Assembly (NCBI GenBank): GCA_026260175.1
Contig: JAKCWW010000178.1
Coordinates: 49,945-113,944, forward strand
DNA length: 64,000 nt
DNA from: Reticulitermes lucifugus
Lineage: Eukaryota; Arthropoda; Insecta; Blattodea; Rhinotermitidae
Direction: 5' to 3'
Of the stretch, positions 47,606 through 57,270 are shown piece by piece; the stretch's first letter is position 1, and the number at the start of each line of letters is the position of its first letter. A program made the position numbers and the translations under genes. The notes under the pieces are model-generated. The model was not told where the DNA came from. It ran no database searches and was given only the letters and a program-made list of their open reading frames with translations.

Positions 47606-47648
47606 ATGCCTGATGATGGTCCGTGAGAAGGACCGAAACATATAGCAT
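47606..47648 (+). ncRNA. Hammerhead ribozyme-like motif, stem III changed
   Basis: Stem I 5' ATGC (47606-47609), core CTGATGA (47610-47616), T, stem II GGTCC (47618-47622) with loop GTGAGAA and GGACC (47630-47634), GAAA (47635-47638), CATATA, stem I 3' GCAT (47645-47648). Stems I and II are perfect. The palindrome is ACATAT instead of ACATGT, so the C-G pair of stem III is lost and the triplet becomes ATA. Confidence 0.6.
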
Positions 47649-47707
47649 TATTGGTACAAGCAATAAAGTGTTATGTTCAACGGCAATATATTTAGTAATA
47701 TTGAAAT

Positions 47708-48639
47708 TTCACAACATAAGAGGATGAACTCAATTAAAATTTTATGAAATAATTCACAAATTTTTATTTCGAATTAAAAACGCAAGGATATAATTCGCGT
47801 CGCTACTTGCATGATATTTACATGAGAAGGGAGACAATACTGAATTCAGAATAACAATCGTCTCATAATGTCTGTGCTTATTTTATGAAGATCCCTTAAT
47901 TGGTTTAATTGGTATTATGAGGACAAACACAGATACTCAAAATGCACGTCACTTCCAAAGGCTCCTTTAGATATCAGAAAAGGATTTCAACGTTTATCAT
48001 GTCCACTCATTCCTTCACTCGTCCAGATCTTCAGTGCACAATTATTCAAGCTAGAATTTGCCGAAGTATAAATAGCATACGTTAGCGTAGCCGTCTATAT
48101 TATGTAGTTTATTCAGAGTTCGCCTGTTCGAATAGAGAAATTTATTATTAAGGGTCCTTGCTTTTCCTGACATTTATCATGATCAGCTTTGGTTTACTGA
48201 AACTGACTTAGATGTGATTGTTGGGAAAGTTTCATAAGAACATTTCCATGTCAGACCAAAGCAGCAAAATACAGATTCTCCGTCGGGTGGAATTTTCTCG
48301 ACACACCTGGCTAATTCAAGATGGAATTATACATTATATGTACTAAAATAACCTGCAGAACAATTCAGAAAATATTATTATTTCAGCAACTTAAATCGAA
48401 CTCCAGTGTCCTGTCGAGGACGAGAAAACTTTCAGTGGCGTTTAATGTCATAAATTCGTAATTGTTCAAGTACGACATTTTTCGTAAATTATTACTTTTA
48501 TTAGAGTACTAAGAATTTTCTTTGAAACGGAGTTTAATAACCTGTATTAAAGCAGTCTCCCAAACAGAACATTATTAGATAATTTTTAACTTTATCTCGG
48601 AACGTGGAAACAAATGTGTAATAAAAAATTTCATAATTC
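47708..48639. other. Anonymous DNA
   Basis: Nothing recognised. Confidence 0.45.
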
Positions 48640-48880
48640 TTTCTTACCCTCCATGAAATATTGTTATAGTGATCATATTAAGGAAGATGAGAGGGAGGCG
48701 GAATATAGCACAACTGAAACAATAAATTAATACAAGATTTTGGCCGGAAAATCTGAAGGCAAAATATCACTTGGGAGACATATACGTAGACGAGAGAATA
48801 ATAATAAAATTATGTCCAAGACATGTGATACGAAGATGTGGACAAAATTCCTTTGGTTCAGGACAGGTTGTAACAGTTAA
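48640..48880 (+). pseudogene. LINE ORF2 3' relic
   Basis: Reads AAGATGAGAGGGAGGCGGAA, ACAAGATTTTGGCCGGAAAA, TCACTTGGGAGACATATACG and TTTGGTTCAGGACAGG in order, giving broken translations IKEDERDAEYST, YKILAGKSEGK, LGRHIRRREN. This follows the LINE tail ..YKILVGKPEGKRPLGRPRRRWENN... No intact frame. Confidence 0.6.
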
Positions 48881-49703
48881 TTTTTGTGTTCGTGGTAATG
48901 AATGTGTGGGTTGGCTGTTGAAGAGGTACTCTGCAATATAGAGGTACTTCTCAACTAAATACTCTCGTAGTTCCCTCCGAATCCATGTACGTTCCGATCC
49001 CCCCTAACAAAGTTTTTTTTCCATCTGTTTTTCTCCTAAGAATATTCTGTAAGGATTGTATTTCCTAAGCCGAGAACTGCGAGTATGCAGGTGTCCCTAC
49101 ACTTAAGGTTGGCACCACGTAATTCTGACATCCTGGGGACGGGAGTTGTAGATCCACGCATTCGTAACTTCTGTATAAAATGAAGACCAGATATCATCTT
49201 CACGCCCCGAGAGTATGATTCTTGATACAAACGTTACAAATGAAGAAAGACTGGAAAGATGGACGCTTACTGCATGTATATAGTCATTCGTATTGCAATA
49301 GACCTATATGCAATGACACAAAGTCGGCCAGTCTTATGACAAATATGACTGTCCATGACCTCCCGCGTGTGGTTTCATTTATTACAATATTTGGAAGATA
49401 TTGTCTTCAAGAATGTGTTGTTTTGTGACAGAAAGTTTTTGATGTTTTGGAGGAACCTGCTTTCTCTATCTTAAGTGTAGCTCTTAAACGTGGAAGGTTT
49501 CTTCGAACTGAATTTGAGGGCGGCATCTTCTCCCAAACTGCTGACACAATTTTACTAGAATTACGGCGAATATCCCAGAATAAAATGTTATTCATAGGCA
49601 CCTCCGTTTGTTACCCGTTAATTGCACCAGAAAATCGCTTTTTGCAGATTTCGACAGCTAGACATAACCTTGATTTCAGTATTCCGCCGCAATGTTGATG
49701 ATC
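48881..49703. other. Anonymous DNA
   Basis: No recognised gene. The overlapping frames at 49407-49601 (-) and 49447-49698 (+) show no domain. Confidence 0.4.
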
Positions 49704-50199
49704 TGCGCTCTTCTGGGATATTAGCGGCGTCTTGTGGTAATTGTTTACCGACGTTTCGGGACAACGTGTCGGTCCCATCTTCACGGGTCAAGAGTCCGAG
49801 TAGGAAAGAAAGCCAGCAAACTTTAACGTGGATTCTGGAAAGTACAGCGGGATAGCAATACGTAGATGTGATGACAGTCAATGGGGTAGAACCAGGGTGA
49901 AAGAGGGGTGGATACAAACAACGTAAAGCTGCTAGGGGTACCGAGAATGCAAACAGCTAAGACAGCAATCCCTAGCAGCTTTACGTTGTTTGTACCCACC
50001 CTTCTCTGACCCTACTTCTACCCTATTGGCTGTCATCACATCTACATATTGCTACCCCGCCGTATTTTCCAGAATCTACGTTATAGGTTGCTGGCTTTCT
50101 TTCCTAAACGGACTCTTGACCCGTGAAGATCGGACCGATACGTCCCGAAACGTCGGTAAACAATTACCACACGACGCCGCGTAATATCCCAGAAGCGCG
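49704..50199. mobile_element. Long foldback element (arms about 230 bp)
   Basis: Left arm 49704-49937 and right arm 49970-50199 are inverted complements around a 32-bp loop. Matching pairs include TGCGCTCTTCTGGGATATTA at the outer left against the outer right, GTGGTAATTGTTTACCGACG, AAGAAAGCCAGCAA, TAGATGTGATGACAG, and ACGTAAAGCTGCTAGGG against CCCTAGCAGCTTTACGT. Hammerhead-like segments lie at 49749-49787 (minus) and 50123-50156 (plus) with GTGAAGA, GGAC/GTCC stems, GAAAC and GTCGG. The arms are the best preserved of this family here. Frames within it are non-genic. Confidence 0.85.
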
Positions 50200-52530
50200 C
50201 ACTAGACATACATTTTACAAGAAAATCAATGGTTCCTTTATTTCTTCATTTTGTTCGAAGAAAAGAAGAATACTTATATTTGAGCCCGTTCTTGCTGAGG
50301 AATTGTCCGAAGGTGGGTGGTGTGACTGATGAACGCTGCAGGGGACAAAGGGAGTTGAAGATGGGAGAAGAATCACAGTACGGAAAAGAAAAATATATGA
50401 CGTTAACCAAAAACTCTGAGGTCCGGCAGTACGACGAAAAGAAAAGACGAAGAATAAGTAGAAAAAGGGTGGATTGTTAGTTCAGTGTGTGTGTGGGAAA
50501 TTCACTGACACAGGCAGCAGCAAGTTTGTTCGTGCGAGATGAAGATGAAGCTGCTAAGACACTTCTCCATTGTGATGTCATACCGACCATGTTAAGTCTA
50601 CAGTCCCATCAATGTCCAACAACAACTTTCCTTTTCATCGCTTCTGTTACTGCCATTTTGTCCGTCCTTTCTTCTTGTTGACAGAGTAATAACGATAGGA
50701 AAACAGGGAATGATGACGAATTTAATTGGACAAAAATCATCAGTTTTCACGAAAGGGTGTTTGTGTGTGTGTGTGGTTGTTTCTTTTACGTTTTTCTTTA
50801 ATTTATTCATTACAGTTTAAACTGTCCTGTTCAACGCACTACGAATATATACTTCAATAGGTGAACACTTCCTCTTTTCCAGATGTGCTGCAAGTCTTGA
50901 TTCCTATTTGACTGGTATTTTATTATTGTCTATCGTCTTAATATCTTCGGTTCATAAGCCTGGGGAAAACGATTAGATTTTCTTTATCGTTTGACATGCT
51001 GAAGAAACGAATCCTATTCAATTGTGGCCTCAATCAGAATCAATCTTTAGAAATTTCTTCCCGGGATTTCGTATTGTAAAAGAGAATATAATTTGTCCTG
51101 TTATTATACTTATTAGTACAATTACATTATGTCTGAATGTGCGTTTGTCCAATTTCGATCAATACCCTTTAGATCACAGTGACGTCTAAAGAGAGATCGA
51201 GAAGACGCCATACCCCTATCTTAGCATGTGGATCTGTATATGCAAGCCATGTGCTGCCTACAGATCACCCCGGCACACTGAGTGCCCGTAGGTACTGATA
51301 GTGATACCACACTCACTTTCGGTTTCTTCAATGTACAGTACCACGGCACATGGTGTGCTGATACACATCCATGTGTTAGGTAAGTAGAGGTACCGTGACT
51401 TCCCGGCCAATCAGTACGTAACTACAACTATCATTATACTCGTATACCTAAGTGTTTACCCGTTCATGCTTAATATTTTGCCCACACGGTACTTTTTTGT
51501 GTTTTGTTTTGTGATTCTCACAGTAAACGGCCTTTGTCACTAAGGAGCATAGGTGGTTAGTTATTCTAAAGAAGAGAAACTTGATTTTTTACTGTGAGAG
51601 GAACTGAATTTTTATATATTACGTGAATGTTCTTTATGCTTGAAAGTATTGTGCGAGCCAGAAAAGCTGCTTTGTAACACCGTATCACTGCAGATCACGC
51701 CATCTTCATCTTTTAAATTTTGCGCTATTCATTACACACACTGAGACTTAAAAATGCGTGGAATGTCTTGAGCCTCAATGCGAGAAAATTTTACTCCTAC
51801 TTTTCTTTTTAAAACCTGTAGCTATGTATCATTTTTGTTTGTCTTAGTTCTGTGTTTTAAAATCAGTTGCACAACAATAGTGCTAATTTTTCATGGCTCA
51901 TATACAAGGTACGTTTAACATTTTGTAAGGAGTGTTGTGCATTTGAGCAAAAGGAAAAAGTGCAACAAATGTCGTGAATATTAAATTAAAATTTCAGTTT
52001 CAGATGCAGATGCAGATCCAGCTCTAACAGACACGTAGCAACGTCTCAAATGACAGCAATGCCGTGAGTCCACAAAAATACATTTCTGGTTCTTACAACA
52101 TCCGTTGATTCTTCGTATTGTGTCAGAAGACATAGTTCACTGATTCTTCTAACGAATACCAATTTTCGTTTCTAAGGTGTATAATATACCTTCTCGGAAG
52201 GTAAAATAATTATGATAAATAGTGTAAGGAATAGTGTACCTTGCTTCATGGCATACGAACCAAATAGTACTATACGTTTCAGTAGCGAGGAACAACACTT
52301 TTTGTGAATATTACCTCATATTGAAATTGGGCACTTTTTCCTTATACCATCCTCAGGCTTTCAATCCTTTATCAAAACTGATGACAAATGATAAAACCAA
52401 CACGATATAGTTTCTCTAAATGTCTCTAAATATCTCTAAATATCTAACTTCAGAAGAGTCATCTACCTAAAAAACGTGAAAATTCTAAATATTTGGGTTT
52501 TGTAAAAGTACAAAGACAAGTTTTTCCTGT
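50200..52530. other. Anonymous DNA
   Basis: No recognised gene. A GT-rich simple stretch lies at 50755-50775. 50229-50480 is a lysine/arginine-rich 83-codon frame in purine-rich DNA, probably chance. Confidence 0.4.
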
Positions 52531-52640
52531 GCTCGCCATAGACATATGAGGCCTAGGTATAGCTGCATCCATTCTTGACCTCGACGCTAGATGAAGGTGA
52601 GTGGTAAGCTTCACGTTCCGGCCGCTTTACTCCCGAGGAT
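52531..52640 (-). repeat. SINE family C-type relic
   Basis: Plus-strand image CATATGAGGCCTAGG, GACCTCGACGCTAGATGAAG, GTGAGTGGTAAGCTTCACG, TTCCGGCCGCTTTACTCCCG follows the family C central domain (CACCTCGGTGCTAGATGGAG, GGTGGGTGGTCAACGCCACG, CCGGCCGCTTTACCCCCG). Confidence 0.6.
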
Positions 52641-52734
52641 ATAAAAGTCATAAAGATATTATTGCGCGGTAGTAAATACCCATAAATCAGTTTTACTCCA
52701 AAATTATGACGTTAAGTTAGTGACGTAACTCTTA

Positions 52735-52926
52735 ATGGCGTGTGCAGAGCCAGAAATTCTTATTTTTGCTACCTCACCCACGAAGACTGTGGGGCAGTCA
52801 AACTTCCTATCCAAAGAATATTGGGCCCCTTTTCCCCTGAGTCAAAGCGGTCACCACTCACATTCATGTAATGCTCAGATTATAAATTCATTACACTTTA
52901 CCTCCACGCCCCCTTTAATGGCGTGA
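52735..52926 (+). repeat. Degenerate family C-type SINE body
   Basis: Reads CCTATCCAAAGAATATTGGG, AGTCAAAGCGGTCACCACTC, ATTCATGTAATGCTCAGA, CACTTTACCTCCACGCCCCC, the same block order as 21855-22085. Opposite orientation to the neighbouring fragment at 52531-52640. Confidence 0.45.
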
Positions 52927-52940
52927 TGCTTCAACACAGA

Positions 52941-53794
52941 CTTGTTACACAGAATTTCATTGAGAATTTCAGTTCAATTGTAAAAGCGCATTTATCCCCA
53001 TGAATTAGCTCCAGCCAATCTAATCTTTACAAATGTAATCGCCTCCAAATAAAAGAACGTGGCAACCAAAGCTTCTGGCCATTATAAGTGCGCTGTACCT
53101 GTTTCCCAAGATAAAGGGCAGTTTTAAATAAATCCATTTACTCTTTTTTTTTTTGCACAACATCTGTCTTTCAAAAGACTTTTCTTTCACGCGTAGAAGT
53201 AGAGACATTGTGCAAAAAGTAGGGGTTTCTGTTATCTTCCAATTGGATTTCGTCTGCTTATATCAACTGGAAACTCTTTCTGTTTTTCATGTAAATGTGA
53301 AAACAGATATAAATCTAACCCATTTTGTGGTTATAAACGCTGTATTTTAGTTAAAAAAGGTAAAGACGTACGTACGCTTAAATGATACAGAGAAGAGTGG
53401 GCCTAACATGGAAACACTACAATCCGCTGTGTCGCCACAATCAATTTCACGTATATTGAGGGCTCAAAGTGTGAATCCTCTCAGACGCCGTAAAGCGGAA
53501 TTAGGGCACCATAAATCAGTGCTGATACTGAACAGTAAAGAGCAGGAAACATCAACATCTTCCTTTGATCCCGTATGGAACATCTGCTACATCTGAAAAT
53601 ATATGTCATGCGCTTCTTTATAAAAGCTATTTAACAGTGCTGACAAAATTGCTGCCAAATTTACATAAATATATTTTTATTTTTAGTTCACTTTCATGTT
53701 TTCATTACTTCAGATCAGTTTCAGCTATGGGGTCTTCTTAAGCAACACCACCATTACAGATTTCTGTAATTCTTAAGTACATAGATAATTTATA
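52941..53794. other. Anonymous DNA
   Basis: No feature supported. Confidence 0.45.
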
Positions 53795-53795
53795 A

Positions 53796-53811
53796 TATAT
53801 ATATATATATT
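53796..53811. repeat. (AT)n microsatellite
   Basis: Eight AT units directly beside the SINE tail at 53817, which suggests the SINE entered or seeded an AT tract. Confidence 0.85.
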
Positions 53812-53816
53812 TATTG

Positions 53817-54044
53817 TTTTCTCGTGGCTCGACAGCTCTAAAGGGCCTAGGCATCCTCTATGATGTTCCTCGATCACACTCAGAAACACCACAATTGATA
53901 GGACCCCTCTGGACGAGTGATCGACCCGTCGCAGAGACAATCTACCTGACACACAACACTCACAAGAGACAGACATCCATGCCCCTGGCTGGATTCGAAC
54001 GCGCAATCCCAAAAAGCGAGCGGCACGGCCACTGGGATCGGCAC
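53817..54044 (-). mobile_element. tRNA-Leu-like SINE (family L)
   Basis: Minus-strand copy with head image CGGCCACTGGGATCGGC at the right end, B-box image GGATTCGAACGC at 53991-54002, body image GGACCCCTCTGGACGAG, tail image GTGGCTCGACAGCTC at the left. Fully assembled, so it can serve as a reference for the gapped 30576 copy. Confidence 0.85.
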
Positions 54045-55284
54045 AATATGTATTTAGTGAAATATAATTTAGCACCACAGTTTTTAGAAGCAGCCACTAT
54101 TAAGAGAAATTATGATTCCGGGAATTTCTGTTGGCTTCTTTATTTCATTTTATTTCTAAAAATTACAACAGTCTACGCTCGGATTGGACGTCTTCACAAC
54201 ACAATTACAGTAATTTACATGTACTTAATTACAACTTCTTACGAACACATTTAAAATTAATCTGATACGTTTGTATGGTGCAGTGTATTTTTATCTATTT
54301 CTGAGGAAATCACTTGTGTTTGTATTTTCAAAATAAGGCTTCCAGTCTACTTAAAATAGCCTACTAAGCATGTACGTATATAGATATTTACAAAGAACTA
54401 GATTGGCCTAAATCGAACAATGTTATAGGACATTGTATCATTAGTCTATGTTACGTAATAAATTACATGATTTTATGAGCACGTGCGTGTAACATCACTT
54501 TCGGCCAGCGGCCATCTTACGTATGGCGCTGTCCCTTTTTTTATGTCTCCCACCCTAACATACCCTTTCACATTACCTTAGCTACCTAAGGTTATAATTC
54601 CCTGTCCATCGTGTGACGTGGTAACTTGTTTCTAAGTTTTGTGTGGGCCTTGGAATTCTAAGTACGTAGGTGTGGCATGATCAGAATGTCTGCCGGTGCC
54701 CTTGCGGGTGTTTTGCGGTGTCTGGTTTGGTCTGTATTTCTGTCTTCAGTTTCTCGAGTTTCTGGCAACATCAAAAAAGTATTTTACTTTGTGTTGGTAA
54801 AGACTGTGGAGCTTTTCTAAATTCGTTTCTGCGTGTTGCGTTGATGTCAAGTGGAGCATTTTCATTCTTGTGTTTGTGGTACGTGTGTGTGTGTTCTGAC
54901 AGACAAACTGTGAGTACTGGTTATTGTTATTTATATTTTATGTACTAAATTTGTTACTTGTTTTTCATTTAATTTTTGGTTCTGTTCTGAAGTAACTTGT
55001 CAGAGATCTCCCCACTAGTGATCCCACGCGTTCCCGATATAATTTTCGGTGAGTCGGTATTGCGAATTGCATGTTATTGGCATTTCGGGAGGTGGGGAAT
55101 TTCAAGTGTGCCAGTTATTGTGCTCATATTACATAAACTGTAAATTCGGTTGTACTAAAATTAAAGAAACGTTACATACTAATCTCGTGGAGCAGAGTCA
55201 GTCTTCAAAAGCCAATAGTTCCTCATCTAGTAAAGAAATTTCCTTCGTTTCATCGAATTCGAAAGTACATAACCGTGTTCAAAA
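54045..55284. other. Unrecognised region, partly GT-rich
   Basis: 54500-54950 is pyrimidine/GT-rich with a 92-codon frame (54670-54948) of no known family. It could be an LTR- or UTR-like repeat segment, but no terminal repeats or primer-binding site were seen. Confidence 0.35.
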
Positions 55285-55400
55285 TTGCCCGCCACTCTTC
55301 CACGTCCTGAGAAAAATTAATACAGTCCACGACTTCCTATCCTGTTTAAGATCCAATTTAATAATATATTACGCTTTTCCGTAGGTATATTACACGCTCT
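55285..55400 (+). repeat. LINE-associated fragment
   Basis: The end of a 111-codon frame reads CPPLFHVLRKINTVHDFLSC, LRSNLIIYYAFP. The pattern INPVH..PSYFLKIHFNIILPSTP is a recurrent non-genic translation of a CR1/RTE-type LINE region in insects that I recognise. Fragmentary; same orientation as the LINE tails in this window. Confidence 0.45.
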
Positions 55401-57043
55401 TTGTCTCCACATTACATAAAATAAATTTAATCTTTGGAATATTTCAGTTTGCTTTATTTATTAAAACGACGTGACTTGTCCCTGATGTTATCTTTTCTGT
55501 AAAAAGTTGTCATTAAGACAAAGTAGTCAAATATTTAACTGAATAAATACATGCTGCCCTTGAATTAAAAACAAGGCAAAATCGCTATGGCTACTCTTTG
55601 AAATGAATTTTTGAGACTTGAAAGCAATATAATTAGCAATATTACGATATAACCTTATCACCAATTTTTATTAATGATCTCCACTAGTTCAAACGAAGTT
55701 AAATTTTTCTGACATAAACTTAAAATTTTGACCATTCGCCATATTCTTAATTATTAACGCCCAATAATCGCTATACTTAAATTGTATATATATATATATA
55801 TATATATGTGTTCATAAATATTTGTAATATATAACCACACGTATTTAAAATTTTCATCTCCTACGGGACACTAATTTTCTCCTTGAAACCAAAATCTATA
55901 TCACTTTTAGATATTCTGTCTTCGTCCTATTTATGTGTTACTTTGTCCAAGGGAACAGAAATTTCATATAATTTTGGGCTTTTTATGCACTTTGAAGTTT
56001 AGGATCCATTATAAAGTGGCTCTGTTCGCTTCAACCTCAGAAGTTTATTATAACAGGTAATTTTATATTATTAATGAAGCGAGGTTTAAACTTCTAACAT
56101 TGCGTTGTCTTCAGAGGGATGGCTTTCTTATTAGGTTTCATGACAATCCAACTTTTTGTCTAGCAGCTAATAGACAGTTACACGGACATGACGATAATGT
56201 AGTTTATAATTTCATATAAAATAAAAGTAGTCTAAAATAGAGTACAAAAGTACCCTAATTCGAATCACGTAGTATAAAGCTCATCGCAGGTATTGTCTTC
56301 AGAAACGAAGGTAAAGTGACAAATTGATAGTTTCTAACTCCATGGAGCAAAGCCATTATGCCTAAGCATCTTGTAAATCAAGTAAGGAATCAAGATATTA
56401 ATTATCTTTTATGGAAGCATGAAGATTAATACTCTGTTGAAAAGAACACACCGTATAGCGATGTTATATTTAGGCATTGTGGAGAGACAGATTAATGGGC
56501 AGGTGTATGCACAATAAGATATGAAGCATGACAAAATCAGGCATACGACACAGATTCCCAAGTAGTCTTGTTGAAGACGCTGCAGAATATGTTCAAGCTG
56601 GCTCAATATGAAAGTAACAGGCGATTGAGAAAAATTCTGAATGTAGATTGAAAAAAGAATGAAAGAAATGCATACGTCACGATGTGTCACAGGAATATCG
56701 TCACAACTTTATACACACAGCCCTACGCTAACATATGAAGCGTAACCTAAACAATCCCAATAGTACCCTTGTCAGAACCTACAACAACTAACCGCATAAT
56801 ACGCAGCGCAGCGTAGACTACACGTGACGGACCGTAAGCACATGAACAGGATGAATCGTAGTTTAGGAATATCAGGAAAAGAAGACTTTATTGGAACTGA
56901 TGTTTCGGAATCGAAATTTGCTTCTTCGAATAGGTTTCATAATTTTTATATGATCCATGATCCGTGCATTATTCAAATATATAGGCCTACAATAATGGTA
57001 CCAAATAATGCGCATAATACGGTGGTGAAGCAGACTACATCGG
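55401..57043. other. Anonymous AT-rich DNA
   Basis: Contains a (TA)n microsatellite at 55785-55807. No gene recognised. Confidence 0.45.
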
Positions 57044-57270
57044 ATCTAAGGATACGGACGCATGTCAAGCGTGTATCTTGGGGGTTAGCGGGGTGGCGGA
57101 TGCATGGACAGAATGCGATTTTAACCTACAAAAAGGAAATAATTCAAGAGGTCGCACTGACCCCTTTTGGATAACTTTCTTGTTTTTGGTTAAAATCGCA
57201 TTTCCTCTCTGCACCTGCTAACCCGCTGAACTCCAAGCAACATACTTGCAGTGCGTCCGTACCCTAAGAT
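57044..57270. mobile_element. Short foldback element
   Basis: Left arm 57044-about 57140 and right arm about 57165-57270 are inverted complements: ATCTAAGGATACGGACGCA against GTGCGTCCGTACCCTAAGAT, GGGGTTAGCGGGGT against GCTAACCCGCTGAACTCC, and ATGCGATTTTAACC against GGTTAAAATCGCAT. About 227 bp with no flanking duplication recognised. A 116-codon frame across the left arm (56824-57174) is not a gene. Confidence 0.7.

Larger units (their letters stand above)
46951..47707. mobile_element. Foldback element with hammerhead-bearing arms (family H2)
   Basis: Terminal inverted repeats 46951-47117 and 47547-47707 (about 160 bp, with few mismatches) flank a 429-bp centre. Outer end TTTCAATATTACTAAAT; inner end GCGAGCTCAC against GTGAGCTCGC. 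Each arm has a hammerhead-type core about 60-100 bp from the outer end, pointing outward. The centre has only one short frame (47082-47309, minus), which I do not recognise (HTRDAEYFNRRNKELF...). No obvious target duplication. Non-autonomous by appearance. Confidence 0.8.

Noticed and set aside
50325-50345. CTGATGA at 50329 as another hammerhead
   Set aside because: No paired stem II followed by GAAA downstream; a chance match.
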